This document shows positions 1 through 8,989 of a stretch of DNA of 64,000 bases, piece by piece; within the stretch, counting starts at the first letter, position 1; each line of letters begins with the position of its first letter. The notes below the pieces were generated by a model. That model did no database searches. It had not been told where the DNA came from and saw only the letters and a list, made by a program, of their open reading frames with translations. The DNA is from Segatella oris (GTDB taxonomy: Bacteria; Bacteroidota; Bacteroidia; Bacteroidales; Bacteroidaceae). Location: positions 1,860,001 to 1,924,000 of the forward strand of contig NZ_LR134384.1 in NCBI RefSeq assembly GCF_900637655.1, given 5' to 3'. Made by a program: the position numbers and the translations under genes.

Positions 1-127
1 AGCCACTTTAATACTGGTATCTATCTAATTCAAGACAAAAATACAGTTATCAAATTCGTGAAGAGGTAGCTCTAATAATTCAAACTATAGCTTCTGCCCT
101 ATTTTTTTGAAAAAAAACATTCTTTTA
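1..127. other. Window-edge non-coding stretch
   Basis: AT-rich sequence between the window edge and the tRNA-Lys promoter. I see no convincing reading frame, RNA or repeat in it; it may be the downstream flank of a gene lying outside the window. Confidence 0.4.
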
Positions 128-159
128 TTTGGCTGTTTGATGAAAAGAATGTACCTTTG
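128..159 (+). promoter_or_regulatory. Bacteroidota-type promoter of the tRNA-Lys pair
   Basis: TTTG at 128-131, a 20-nt gap, then TACCTTTG at 152-159, which matches the -33/-7 consensus of the Bacteroidota primary sigma factor. It lies about 43 nt before the first tRNA, fitting a short 5' leader that is trimmed off. Confidence 0.75.
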
Positions 160-201
160 CACACGCAATTCGGAATTATATCTTCCGTGACAATATCGAA
201 T

Positions 202-274
202 GCACCCTTAGCTCAGTTGGTAGAGCAACTGACTCTTAATCAGTGGGTCTAGGGTTCGAATCCCTAAGGGTGTA
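202..274 (+). tRNA. tRNA-Lys (anticodon CTT), copy 1
   Basis: A 73-nt cloverleaf can be drawn: acceptor GCACCCT pairs with AGGGTGT (G-U at the first pair), the D-arm carries AGCTCAGTTGGTAGAGC, the anticodon stem ACTGA/TCAGT holds loop CTCTTAA with CTT at positions 34-36, and the T-arm is TAGGG-TTCGAAT-CCCTA. CTT reads the lysine codon AAG. CCA is not encoded. A second identical copy follows 29 nt later. Confidence 0.93.
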
Positions 275-303
275 CATTTGATAGACGTTGATAAATTGCA
301 CTT

Positions 304-376
304 GCACCCTTAGCTCAGTTGGTAGAGCAACTGACTCTTAATCAGTGGGTCTAGGGTTCGAATCCCTAAGGGTGTA
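304..376 (+). tRNA. tRNA-Lys (anticodon CTT), copy 2
   Basis: Identical in sequence to the copy at 202-274 and probably in the same transcript, since there is one promoter before the first copy and one terminator after the second. The identity of the two copies and their short spacer suggest a recent tandem duplication or ongoing gene conversion. Confidence 0.93.
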
Positions 377-380
377 CAAA

Positions 381-409
381 GAGAGTTGGTCTTCCACCTC
401 TCTTTTTTT
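381..409 (+). terminator. Rho-independent terminator after tRNA-Lys pair
   Basis: Inverted repeat GAGAGTTGG / CCACCTCTC with loop TCTT and one mismatch, directly followed by seven T residues. It starts 4 nt after the second tRNA. Confidence 0.8.
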
Positions 410-477
410 CTTTATAGGCAAAATATCTTTTGCAATCAACAAGTAGCTAACTCTTGATTCTGTAAATATTACGGTCT

Positions 478-880
478 ACTTTTTAACACTTCAAGCTTCT
501 ATCATCTACAGAAAAAAAGCGGAAAATATAGGTTTACACATCAACATCATGGAAATCTAAATACAACATAACGTATGAAAAATCATAATATGACGCAAAA
601 TGCGTGGCAATTTAATGCTAAATACACTGTAATCAGCATCAAACGACACAGCAATCTAAGGCAGATTGTGCTGTAATCTGATGCTAATTACAGCACTTTT
701 GAATATGATCTTATTTCACATTTTGCCTTCACTTCTATAATATTCTGATATTCAAGCTATTACAATATCCTAAAATACAGCACGTATTTCGAGCAAGGAT
801 GAGCTTCATTTCAAATACGCGAGTATAACGAAGGCTATTGTAAATATCCTTGAAGAAAATTAACCTATATTCCGCTTCAT
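478..880 (+). repeat. Dispersed ~400-bp intergenic element, copy A
   Basis: Non-coding stretch that aligns by eye with 18393-18775 and, reversed, with 35205-35580 and 47628-48005. Shared landmarks in order: a TTTTTAACACTT block near 480, an AT-rich section, a tandem array of 22-bp quasi-palindromic units at about 588-697, the block ACTTCTATAANATTCTGA near 732, and a block of about 40 bp around 838-880 that includes ATTGTAAATATCCTTGAA. It fills the gap between the tRNA-Lys genes and the GH89 remnant. Ends are approximate; weaker similarity to copy C (CTTAAAAGT) continues to about 1000. Confidence 0.7.
588..697 (+). repeat. 22-bp tandem repeat array A
   Basis: About five degenerate units of roughly 22 bp; the best ends in CTGTAATCTGATGCTAATTA. 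Units are themselves near-palindromic (TGTAATnTG, three bases, CAnATTACA). The same unit recurs at 3114, 18492, 35385, 47801, 57022 and 63170. Confidence 0.75.
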
Positions 881-1108
881 TGCATTATAACGCTCCAACA
901 ATGCTTAAAGAAGAACAAACTGAAATCAACTGAAAAACAATAAGCATCAAAGCGGTTCGTTTCTCACCTTTAAAAGCATCGGGATATGACGGCTTAAAAG
1001 TAACCGTTGAAAGCAAAAAGGATGTGTTATAAAATGCTATTAAATCCATTCTGCATTGAGATTAGCCCCCACTTGTTTTGTCCTGTCACCCTATAAAATC
1101 TCTGTCGC

Positions 1109-1141
1109 TTTGATATATATAAGAAAAAGTCATTACCTTTG
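1109..1141 (+). promoter_or_regulatory. Promoter of the GH89-like gene remnant
   Basis: TTTG at 1109-1112, 21-nt gap, TACCTTTG at 1134-1141, 20 nt before the ATG at 1162. The promoter looks intact although the gene behind it is broken. Confidence 0.65.
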
Positions 1142-1161
1142 TAGTCTAATGATAATTTAAC

Positions 1162-1628
1162 ATGAGAACCATTATTACTTTATTCTTTTGCCTCATCGCT
1201 GTCATTTCATCAGCCAATCCTATTGATAACCTTTTAGAACGGATTGATAAAGGGGCAAGCAAGAAGTTCAAAACCGAACTTATCCAAAGTCCTACTGACT
1301 TCTTTGAATTGTCACAAGAGGGAAATCGCATTGTCATTAAAGGCAATACGTGGGTGAATATTGCTGTGGGGCTAAACTGGTATCTTAAATATTACGCCAG
1401 TATTCACCTTACTTGGAATAACATGAACACGCATCTGCCGGCCTCACTCCCAAGGGTTACAAGTCCCGAACGCCACAAAACCGACCTCAAACTGCGCTAT
1501 GATTTCAATTATTGTACTTTTTCTTATTCCATGGCTTTCTGGGATTGGAAACGCTGGCAGACGGAAATCGACTGGATAGCACTGCATGGTGTCAACCTCC
1601 CTTTAGCCATTGTGGGCGAAGAAGGAGA
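1162..1628 (+). pseudogene. Truncated alpha-N-acetylglucosaminidase-like (GH89) gene, 5' part only
   Basis: About 155 codons survive, encoding a signal peptide (MRTIITLFFCLIAVISSANP) and the start of a protein resembling the N-terminal region of GH89 alpha-N-acetylglucosaminidases, including the stretch RYDFNYCTFSYSMAFWDW and the following HGVNLPLAIVGEE. Full-length family members usually exceed 650 residues. The frame runs into the left inverted repeat of the IS256-family element at 1629 and stops inside it at 1659. No remainder of the gene is visible beyond the right end of the element at 3000, so the insertion was accompanied or followed by loss of the 3' part. The product, if made, would lack the catalytic region. 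The GH89 assignment is from recognised motifs and is moderately sure. Confidence 0.7.
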
Positions 1629-1686
1629 GTGTAAAGTAAACTGTGTCAGGCTACAATAAGAAACAGTCTTATACAGTTTATTTTTT

Positions 1687-2890
1687 ATGGACAACAAAGA
1701 ATTTGATTACAAGAGAGCTGCTGAACAGCTTTGTAAGGGTGAACCATTATTTAGTAAGGATGGTGCTTTGGCACCAATGTTGGAGCGTATTTAAATGCTG
1801 CTCTTGAAGGTGAGATGGATGCCCATCTCACTTCTGAAGAGCGTTCACAAGGCAATCGCCGTAATGGTAAAATGCCTAAGCAAGTACAAACTTGTTATGG
1901 TGCGGTCATTGTTGAGACACCTCGTGACCGTGACGGTTCCTTTGAACCGCAGACCGTCAAAAAGTGCGAGACAATCCTTGCAGAAGGTATGGCGGATCAG
2001 ATTATAAACATGTATGCTTTTGGTACAAGTACCCGCGATATCAGCAAGTATTTTGAGCGTGAGTTTGATATCAGACTATCTGCAGAGACCATCAGTTCCA
2101 TCACAGACAGAGTACTGCCGGAAATCAAGGCATGGCGTTCACGAATGCTTGACCCTGTATACGCAATATGCTGGCTGGATACCATCCATTATAAGGTGAA
2201 GGACGAAACCGGACGTGCGGTCTCACGCGCCATTTACAACGTCTTAGGCATCAACAAGGAAGGCCACAAGGAACTTCTTGGTATGTATATCTCCAAGAGT
2301 GAAGGTGCAAACTTCTGGTTAGAGGTTCTAAGTGACCTTCAAAACAGAGGTGTTCAGGATATATTGATATGCTGTATTGATGGTCTGAAAGGCTTCCCTG
2401 ATGCTATACAGAGCGTATTCCCCAATACAAGTGTCCAACTCTGTATTGTCCATCAAATACGTAACTCTATCAAGTACGTTGGCAGTAAGCATCAAAAGGA
2501 GTTCCTCCGTGACCTTAAGACAGTATACGGTGCCGTTAGCAAAGAGACTGTAGAAACACAGTTAGACACACTCGAGAGCAAGTGGGGGAAATGTATCCCA
2601 TCGTCATAAAATCATGGCGTGACAACTGGGAACGCCTCACGGAATACTTCCGGTATACACCTGCGATACATAAGCTGATATACACCACCAACACGGTTGA
2701 AGGCTACCATAGACAAGTACGTAAGGCAACAAAGAACAAAGGCGTCTTCCCATCCGATACTTCTCCCGAAAAGCTTGTGTATCCGGCATACCGGAACATA
2801 CGTGAGAAGTGGACTATGCCACTTGCCAACTGGTCTCAGATATCACAGCAATTAGCAATAAAATTTGGAGAACGTTTTGAAATCATGTAA
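1687..2890 (+). pseudogene. IS256-family (mutator) transposase, two frameshifts
   Basis: Reading begins at ATG 1687 (MDNKEFDYKRAAEQL) and stops early at 1792 because one T appears to be missing near 1790. The frame at 1815-2609 carries the bulk of the protein, with the first two acidic residues of the DDE catalytic triad in WLDTIHYK and CIDGLKGFPDAI. A second one-base loss in the G/A run at about 2583-2588 shifts into the frame ending at 2890, which holds the third acidic residue in NTVEGYHRQVRK. Repairing both would give about 401 residues, the usual family length. DNA cut-and-paste activity is therefore lost unless the frameshifts are sequencing errors in homopolymers. Confidence 0.88.
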
Positions 2891-2914
2891 CTTTACCTCG
2901 GAAGAAAGGTTCCT

Positions 2915-2954
2915 CATTTGGATGACACGATTAGAAATCGTGTCATCCAAAATG
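2915..2954. terminator. Long subterminal hairpin inside the IS element
   Basis: Near-perfect inverted repeat CATTTGGATGACACGATT / AATCGTGTCATCCAAAATG with a 3-nt loop, 25 nt after the transposase stop and before the right inverted repeat. It has no U-tract; it may block transcription entering or leaving the element. Confidence 0.6.
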
Positions 2955-3113
2955 AGATGAAATATGAAGGATTAGAGCCTTGACACTGTTGAAATTACAC
3001 AACTGTGATTAGGTTTGCATAACAAAAGTCTTTTATTCTATTTATCTTTTTGTTCATCCTCTTTTCACATGAAGGTACATAATTCTTTCTTGACGTGTAA
3101 TTCCATTCATATT

Positions 3114-3172
3114 ACCGTGCAACTTGATGCAAGTTACACAGTGATTTGATGCTAATTACAGCGTCTTTAGAA
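3114..3172 (+). repeat. 22-bp repeat array B (short)
   Basis: Two to three units, for example CAACTTGATGCAAGTTACAC and GTGATTTGATGCTAATTACA, between the IS element and proS. The flanking blocks of the full ~400-bp element are not seen here. The rest of 3001-3450 shows no gene. Confidence 0.65.
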
Positions 3173-3450
3173 ATAACTTGCGCAGCCCTTTGAACCAGAA
3201 TGCATCACATCTTGACAGACAACAATTTGAAACTACAAGAACACAAAGCTCAATTGGAGTGAGGAAGAGTTTTTCACTCAATACAGACCGTTTCGAGATG
3301 TTGGCACGTTAAGCCCCTAAAAGAAACAATAAGAAGGAATAGACAGATGATTATTAAAGAGAGAAGTTGACTTATCATTAAATAAAAAAGAGAGGATATA
3401 CAATTTCTTTATGCAAATCCTCTCCCTGCAACAAAGTAATAAATAATCGC

Positions 3451-4932
3451 TTAATAGCTTCTTGCTATGATGACACGACATTTAGCCGGCTTCCCGGAAA
3501 CCATGTCAACACCCTCTGTCTGCTCATAATCAAAAGGCACACAACGAATGGTCGCCTGCGTGTCTTCCTTGATTTTGGCTTCTGTCTCAGCTGTACCATC
3601 CCAATGACAAAGGAAGAAACCGCCATCTTTCACACGCTCTTTGAACTCATCATAATTGTCACATTCGTAGACATGAGCATCACGATAAGCACGTGCTTTC
3701 TCAAACAAATTAGCCTGAATATCATCAAGAAGCGTCGTAACTCGCTCTACTATACCATCAAAACTTACACTTTCTTTCTCAAGCGTATCACGGCGCATGA
3801 TTTCAATAGTGTTGTTTTCAAGGTCGCGCCCTCCCATGACGAGACGTACAGGTATGCCTTTCAACTCATAGTCTGCAAACTTAAATCCTGGGCGTTTGTT
3901 GTCTGAATCATCGTATTTCACACTGATGCCAAGCTCCTCAAGCTTATTGATGACAGGCTGCAACTTGTTGCTGATAGCCTTGAGTTGGTCGTCACCTTTG
4001 TAAATTGGAATTATGACAACTTGGATTGGAGCAAGTTTCGGTGGCAGCACAAGACCATTGTCGTCGCTATGCACCATAATGAGAGCGCCCATCAAACGGG
4101 TGCTGACCCCCCAAGAAGTTGCCCATACATATTCGGGCTTATTCTCTTTATTCAAGAACGTAACATCAAAGCTCTTGGCAAAGTTCTGACCGAGGAAATG
4201 GCTCGTTCCACTTTGCAATGCCTTCCCGTCCTGCATCATCGCTTCTATGGTATAGGTATCAAGTGCACCGGCAAAGCGTTCAGTCTCACTCTTTACTCCC
4301 TGAAAAACAGGCACTGCCATCCATTTCTCTGCAAAGTCAGCATATACCTTCAGCATCTTCTGAGCCTCCACTTCAGCCTCCTCCCGTGTAGCATGTGCTG
4401 TGTGACCTTCCTGCCAAAGGAATTCAGAAGTGCGCAGGAAAGGACGCGTACGCATTTCCCAGCGCATCACATTACACCATTGGTTACACATAATGGGCAG
4501 GTCTCTCCATGAATGAATCCAACCTTTATAAGTATTCCAGATGATAGTTTCTGACGTAGGACGGATAATCAATTCTTCCTCAAGCTTAGCTGAAGGATCA
4601 ACCACAACACAGTTTCCTTCTTCACTTGATTTAAGGCGATAGTGAGTAACAACAGCGCATTCCTTGGCAAACCCCTTTACATGTTCAGCTTCCCTGCTGA
4701 GGAAACTCTTCGGTATTAACAGTGGAAAATAAGCATTCTGCACACCGGTTTTCTTGAATTCTTTGTCAAGCTGTGCCTGCATCTTTTCCCAAATAGCGTA
4801 ACCGTAGGGCTTAATGACCATACAACCACGCACAGGACTCTGCTCTGCCAATTCAGCCTTGACTACCAAATCATTATACCACTGGCTGTAATTCTCAGCC
4901 CTTTTGGTAAGTTGCTTTAGTTCTTTTGCCAT
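3451..4932 (-). CDS. proS: Prolyl-tRNA synthetase, archaeal/eukaryotic type
   Basis: Class II aminoacyl-tRNA synthetase of 493 residues that charges tRNA-Pro with proline. Motif 2 is seen as [18 protein letters not shown] and motif 3 near [18 protein letters not shown]; the anticodon-binding domain follows ([14 protein letters not shown], about residues 285-395) with a C-terminal zinc-binding-like extension ending CRVIIARSY. The absence of the INS editing insertion of E. coli-type ProRS and the presence of the C-terminal extension mark the shorter archaeal/eukaryotic form, found in many Bacteroidota. The gene is monocistronic and divergent from the OmpA-like lipoprotein gene. The start is the ATG beginning [15 protein letters not shown], which fits the family N-terminus. 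Confidence 0.95.
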   Translation of the reverse strand: MAKELKQLTKRAENYSQWYNDLVVKAELAEQSPVRGCMVIKPYGYAIWEKMQAQLDKEFKKTGVQNAYFPLLIPKSFLSREAEHVKGFAKECAVVTHYRLKSSEEGNCVVVDPSAKLEEELIIRPTSETIIWNTYKGWIHSWRDLPIMCNQWCNVMRWEMRTRPFLRTSEFLWQEGHTAHATREEAEVEAQKMLKVYADFAEKWMAVPVFQGVKSETERFAGALDTYTIEAMMQDGKALQSGTSHFLGQNFAKSFDVTFLNKENKPEYVWATSWGVSTRLMGALIMVHSDDNGLVLPPKLAPIQVVIIPIYKGDDQLKAISNKLQPVINKLEELGISVKYDDSDNKRPGFKFADYELKGIPVRLVMGGRDLENNTIEIMRRDTLEKESVSFDGIVERVTTLLDDIQANLFEKARAYRDAHVYECDNYDEFKERVKDGGFFLCHWDGTAETEAKIKEDTQATIRCVPFDYEQTEGVDMVSGKPAKCRVIIARSY

Positions 4933-5043
4933 TATACTAATCTTTTTTCTTTAATCCGTATACATTGAAAAGTTTTAGGGAAACCCCTATTATGAATAGG
5001 TTATTTCCACTTTTTATGTCGTAAATATAGTGTAAATTTGCTG

Positions 5044-5051
5044 CAAAATTA
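5044..5051 (-). promoter_or_regulatory. Candidate -7 box for proS
   Basis: TAATTTTG on the minus strand, about 110 nt before the proS start. No clear -33 TTTG at the right distance, so this is tentative. Confidence 0.35.
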
Positions 5052-5094
5052 CAAAAAATAGTTGGTATTCAGCATATAATGTTGGAAAAACGAC

Positions 5095-5102
5095 TATCTT
5101 TG
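5095..5102 (+). promoter_or_regulatory. -7 box for the OmpA-like lipoprotein gene
   Basis: TATCTTTG, 35 nt before the ATG at 5138; a matching -33 box is not evident. Confidence 0.5.
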
Positions 5103-5137
5103 CAGAAAATAAGTAACGAATTAAAGAAAGAGAAATT

Positions 5138-5815
5138 ATGAAGAATTTGAAAATGGCAACAGTGGGACTCTGCGTTCTCTCTGTTTGCAGTTGTAGCACA
5201 AAACAAGGTACAGGCACGCTGATTGGTGCCGGTGGTGGAAGTGTTTTAGGTGCTATCGTTGGCAAGATTGCAGGAAACACAGCCGTAGGTGCAGCTATTG
5301 GTGGTGCCGTTGGCGCCGGTGCCGGTGCTTTGATTGGCCGACACATGGATAAAGTTGCAGCTCAAGCTGCCCAGATACGGAATGCAAAAGTTGAAGAAGT
5401 GACTGATGCAAACGGACTGAAAGCAGTCAAAGTTACTTTCGATAGTGGAATTCTCTTTGCAACAAATCAGGCAACACTCACTTCATCTTCAAAGAATGAT
5501 TTGGCTAAATTTTCAAAAGTGCTGAAGGATAACAGTGATTGCCATGTAGATATCTATGGGCATACCGATACGACAGGCAATGATGGCATCAACATACCTC
5601 TAAGTAACAGACGTGCAGAGAGTGTTGTTAACTATCTTAAGCAATGTGGTGTTTCAGGCTCACAGTTCCAGAATGTTGTTGGAAAAGGTAGTGCTGAGCC
5701 TGTTGCAGACAACTCTACTGCTGCTGGCCGCAAGCAAAATCGCCGCGTAGAAGTTTATCTGTATGCTTCTCAGGCAATGGTAAATGCCGCCAAGAACGGC
5801 TCACTTTCAGAATAA
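5138..5815 (+). CDS. OmpA-family lipoprotein with glycine-zipper segment
   Basis: 225 residues. The N-terminus (MKNLKMATVGLCVLSVCSCS) is a signal peptide with two possible lipidated cysteines, 17 and 19. Residues about 26-70 are Gly/Ala-rich with repeated GxxxG steps (glycine zipper), which may span or insert in a membrane. Residues about 95-210 form an OmpA C-terminal peptidoglycan-binding domain with GHTDTTGN, NRRAESVVNYL and NRRVEVYLY. This resembles YiaD-type proteins that tie the outer membrane to the cell wall. A terminator follows, so it appears to be a single-gene unit. Confidence 0.88.
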   Translation: MKNLKMATVGLCVLSVCSCSTKQGTGTLIGAGGGSVLGAIVGKIAGNTAVGAAIGGAVGAGAGALIGRHMDKVAAQAAQIRNAKVEEVTDANGLKAVKVTFDSGILFATNQATLTSSSKNDLAKFSKVLKDNSDCHVDIYGHTDTTGNDGINIPLSNRRAESVVNYLKQCGVSGSQFQNVVGKGSAEPVADNSTAAGRKQNRRVEVYLYASQAMVNAAKNGSLSE

Positions 5816-5838
5816 TCTGATTAAAACAATTTCATATC

Positions 5839-5874
5839 GGGAGTACACTGCCAAAACAGTGTGCCCCCATTTTT
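5839..5874 (+). terminator. Terminator after the OmpA-like gene
   Basis: Stem GGGAGTACACTG / CAGTGTGCCCCC with loop CCAAAA, then ATTTTT. It ends 6 nt before the mtgA ATG, so mtgA either has its own promoter inside this tail or is fed by read-through. Confidence 0.7.
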
Positions 5875-5880
5875 GCATTA

Positions 5881-6615
5881 ATGAAAACCATAATCTGGAA
5901 AATTATCAGGTGGGGTTTTGCCCTGTTCTTTGCCTCTTCGATATTCGCAGTGGTTATTCTCCGCTTTGTTCCCGTATATTTCACTCCACTTATGTTTATC
6001 CGTTGCTTCCAACAAGTAGGCAATGGAGAGAGTATGACACTACATCATCATTGGATACCGCTTGAAGAAATCTCTCCTCATCTGCCTGTTGCTGTCATGG
6101 CAAGTGAAGATCAACGTTTTCTATTACATCATGGTTTTGATTACAATGCCATTCAGAAGGCGGCAAAACAGAATTTGAAAAGTGGAAAACAGAAAATGGG
6201 GGCAAGCACCATTAGCCAGCAAACAGCAAAGAACGTGTTCCTTTGGCCCGGTCGCTCTTGGACGCGAAAAGGTTTTGAAGTCTATTTTACGGCACTTATA
6301 GAACTGCTATGGAGCAAGCAACGCATTATGGAAGTTTACCTGAACTCCATAGAAATGGGCAACGGCATCTATGGGGCAGACGCTGTGGCTGAATATAATT
6401 TTGGGAAGAAAGCTGTCGATTTATCACGTGCAGATTGCGCCACTATAGCAGCTACATTGCCTAATCCCCGAAAGTTCAGCAGTAAGAATCCAGGCCCTTA
6501 TGTCATTAAACGAAGAGGGCAGATTATGGCCAACATGCGTTTCATTCCCAGTTTTCCAAAAGAAGGAGAAGATTATAACCCTCACACTGCTGCAGGTGGT
6601 GTATATGCTCATTAA
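5881..6615 (+). CDS. mtgA: Monofunctional peptidoglycan glycosyltransferase
   Basis: 244-residue GT51 enzyme that polymerises lipid II into glycan strands at the outer face of the inner membrane. An N-terminal membrane anchor spans about residues 8-28. GT51 motifs are visible in order: [14 protein letters not shown] (catalytic Glu), [16 protein letters not shown], and [20 protein letters not shown]. There is no transpeptidase domain, and the length is normal for MtgA. It ends 5 nt before the helicase gene at 6621, so the two are likely co-transcribed, though no functional link is obvious. Confidence 0.92.
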   Translation: MKTIIWKIIRWGFALFFASSIFAVVILRFVPVYFTPLMFIRCFQQVGNGESMTLHHHWIPLEEISPHLPVAVMASEDQRFLLHHGFDYNAIQKAAKQNLKSGKQKMGASTISQQTAKNVFLWPGRSWTRKGFEVYFTALIELLWSKQRIMEVYLNSIEMGNGIYGADAVAEYNFGKKAVDLSRADCATIAATLPNPRKFSSKNPGPYVIKRRGQIMANMRFIPSFPKEGEDYNPHTAAGGVYAH

Positions 6616-6620
6616 TTAGC

Positions 6621-8906
6621 ATGGATTTTGAATTAAACGAAGGACAGCGCGCTGCTGTCGAATATTGTGACGGGCCACAGTTAGTCATTGCTGGTGCAGG
6701 TTCAGGCAAAACGCGTGTACTCACCTATAAGATTGCTTATCTTATTGATGAGAAGCAGTTTGAACCATGGAGTATCTTGGCTTTAACCTTTACAAATAAG
6801 GCTGCGAATGAGATGCGTAGTCGTATTGGCAAGGTCGTGGGGCAGGACCGTACACACTATCTCTATATGGGTACATTCCATAGTATCTTTTCTCGTATCT
6901 TGCGCATCGAAGCTGAAAAGTTGGGCTATACCAAGCAATTTACAATATATGATGAAGCAGACAGTCGTTCGCTTTTGAAGAACATTATCAAGGAGATGAA
7001 ACTGGATGATAAGGTGTATAAGCCTGCAGGTGTTCATGCAAAGATCAGTATGGCAAAGAACCATCTCATTCTTCCCGACTTATATGCCCAAGACCAAGCT
7101 GCCTTGAAGCGAGATTATCATAACCATCAACCAGAGATTTACAAAATCTATCAGACCTATCAACAACGTTGTCAGAAGGCCAATGCCATGGACTTTGACG
7201 ATTTGCTTGTGCTTACTTGGCGACTCTTCAAAGAGCATGATGACATTCGAAAGAAATATGCCGAGCGGTTCAAGTATGTGTTGGTTGATGAGTATCAAGA
7301 TACCAACTTTGTGCAGCAGTGTATCGTTCTGCAGCTTACTCAAGAGCATCGTCGTGTGTGTGTGGTTGGGGATGACGCCCAAAGTATCTATGGCTTCCGC
7401 GGTGCCAATATTGATAACATCCTCGATTTTCAAAAGATTTATCCCGAAACCCGGCTTTTCAAGTTAGAGCAAAACTATCGTTCTACTCAGCATATTGTGC
7501 AGGCAGCGAACAGTTTGATACAGCATAATAAACGACAAATTCCAAAAGATGTCTTCAGTTGCAACGATAAGGGGGAAAGATTAATCCTGCGCCCTGTCTA
7601 CAGTGATAAGGAAGAAGCTGCAGTTGTTTGCCGTTATATTAAACGGCTTAAGCAGAAAGAAGATTTCAATTATGATAGCTATGCGATATTATATCGCACT
7701 AATTCCCAGAGCCGAAGTTTTGAAGAAGAGATGCGAAGGCAGAGCATACCTTATCGGATTTTCGGTGGTATGAGTTTCTATCAGCGCAAAGAGATTAAAG
7801 ACATTCTGGCCTATTTCCGTATGGTTGCCAACCCTGAAGACGAGGAAGCAATCAGGAGAATCATCAATTATCCAACGCGAGGTATCGGTGATACAACGGT
7901 TGCAAAGATTGCAGCATGTGCTCAAGCAAACGATGTCAGCTTTTGGCAAATTGTCAATTCTCCTGTGAAATATGGACTGAATGTAACCAATAGCACTGTC
8001 AACAAATTACGTTCATTTGCCGAACTCATCTCTTCTTTCATTGAAAAATCAGCCTCAACGGATGCTTACCAATTAGGAACAGCCATTATTCAAGAGAGTA
8101 AAATCAATGCAGATATATTTTCATCCAACGATCCGGAAGCACTCTCTCGACAGGAAAATGTTGAAGAATTCCTCAGTGGTCTGCAGGATTTTGTTGAAGG
8201 AAGACGCGAAGAAGGCCAGGAAGAGTATACAGGGCTGACAGACTTTCTGCAAGAAGTTTCATTGCTTACCGATGTAGAAAGTGACGATGACAAAGACGGA
8301 AATAAGGTTAGTCTGATGACAATTCATTCAGCAAAAGGATTAGAGTTCCCCGTGGTTTTCATTGTAGGGATGGAAGAAAACATATTCCCCAGCCCTATGT
8401 CTACAAATAATCCACGCGAGCTTGAAGAAGAAAGGCGCTTGCTTTATGTGGCGATTACGCGTGCAGAGAAGTATTGCATCTTGACTTGTGCAAAGAACAG
8501 ATGGCGTTTTGGCAAGTTGGAATTCGGTGCTCCAAGCCGTTTCTTACATGATATTGATCCGTCTTTCCTGCGGATTGAAAATGACAACTTAACTGATGAT
8601 ATCCTTTTCAAAAACTCTATTCCAAAGTCTGCAAAGCCGACTACCGGTATCCACTCAAGTCCTTTGCGCCCTGTAAGAGTGGGATCAATCGTGCCCAAGT
8701 CAATATCAAAAGAACCGAGCAAGACTCCTGTCTCGACTCCCGATGGATTGCACGTTGGCTGTATCATAGAACATCAGCGTTTCGGTATGGGCACTGTTAT
8801 CAATCTTGAAGGGGAAGGAGAAAATCAGAAAGCCACCGTAACGTTCAAGAATACCGGCCAGAAAGTGCTTTTATTGAAGTTTGCCCGATACACGATTATT
8901 GAATAA
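6621..8906 (+). CDS. UvrD/PcrA-type superfamily 1 DNA helicase
   Basis: 761-residue ATP-dependent 3'-5' DNA helicase of the UvrD/Rep/PcrA group, acting in nucleotide excision and mismatch repair or in clearing replication blocks. Walker A is AGAGSGKT at residues 24-31; motif Ia ALTFTNKAANEMRSR, motif II VLVDEYQDTN, motif III VVGDDAQSIYGFRGA, motif IV LEQNYRS, motif V SLMTIHSAKGLEFPVVF and motif VI EEERRLLYVAITRAE are all present. A C-terminal tail of about 70 residues (HVGCIIEHQRFGMGTVINLE) resembles the PcrA tudor-like RNA polymerase-binding region. I cannot separate UvrD from PcrA by eye, so no symbol is given. Confidence 0.93.
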   Translation: MDFELNEGQRAAVEYCDGPQLVIAGAGSGKTRVLTYKIAYLIDEKQFEPWSILALTFTNKAANEMRSRIGKVVGQDRTHYLYMGTFHSIFSRILRIEAEKLGYTKQFTIYDEADSRSLLKNIIKEMKLDDKVYKPAGVHAKISMAKNHLILPDLYAQDQAALKRDYHNHQPEIYKIYQTYQQRCQKANAMDFDDLLVLTWRLFKEHDDIRKKYAERFKYVLVDEYQDTNFVQQCIVLQLTQEHRRVCVVGDDAQSIYGFRGANIDNILDFQKIYPETRLFKLEQNYRSTQHIVQAANSLIQHNKRQIPKDVFSCNDKGERLILRPVYSDKEEAAVVCRYIKRLKQKEDFNYDSYAILYRTNSQSRSFEEEMRRQSIPYRIFGGMSFYQRKEIKDILAYFRMVANPEDEEAIRRIINYPTRGIGDTTVAKIAACAQANDVSFWQIVNSPVKYGLNVTNSTVNKLRSFAELISSFIEKSASTDAYQLGTAIIQESKINADIFSSNDPEALSRQENVEEFLSGLQDFVEGRREEGQEEYTGLTDFLQEVSLLTDVESDDDKDGNKVSLMTIHSAKGLEFPVVFIVGMEENIFPSPMSTNNPRELEEERRLLYVAITRAEKYCILTCAKNRWRFGKLEFGAPSRFLHDIDPSFLRIENDNLTDDILFKNSIPKSAKPTTGIHSSPLRPVRVGSIVPKSISKEPSKTPVSTPDGLHVGCIIEHQRFGMGTVINLEGEGENQKATVTFKNTGQKVLLLKFARYTIIE

Positions 8907-8989
8907 CGTTTGACAAAGGAAAGCCGACTACAGAGCAGAGAAAGTCTCACATGCAATATCCATCTTTCTTCTGCGTTAATCAAATAGAT

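Larger units (their letters stand above)
1629..3000 (+). mobile_element. IS256-family insertion sequence, degenerate
   Basis: Imperfect terminal inverted repeats of about 26 bp bound a 1372-bp element: the left end starts GTGTAAAGTAAACTGTGTCA at 1629 and the complement of the right end reads GTGTAATTTCAACAGTGTCA from 3000. Inside is one mutator-type transposase gene with two frameshifts. No matching 8-bp target duplication is seen: the left flank is GAAGGAGA and the right flank AACTGTGA. That fits a deletion or recombination at one end after insertion. Without an intact transposase it can move only if another copy supplies the enzyme. Confidence 0.82.

Noticed and set aside
478..880. MITE-type transposon for the 400-bp element
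   Set aside because: No consistent terminal inverted repeats or target duplications were found; the short AACACTT/AAGTGTT similarity at the ends of copy C is too brief and is not kept in the others.
3985..4512. 175-codon frame opposite proS
   Set aside because: It lies fully inside the well-supported proS gene on the other strand.
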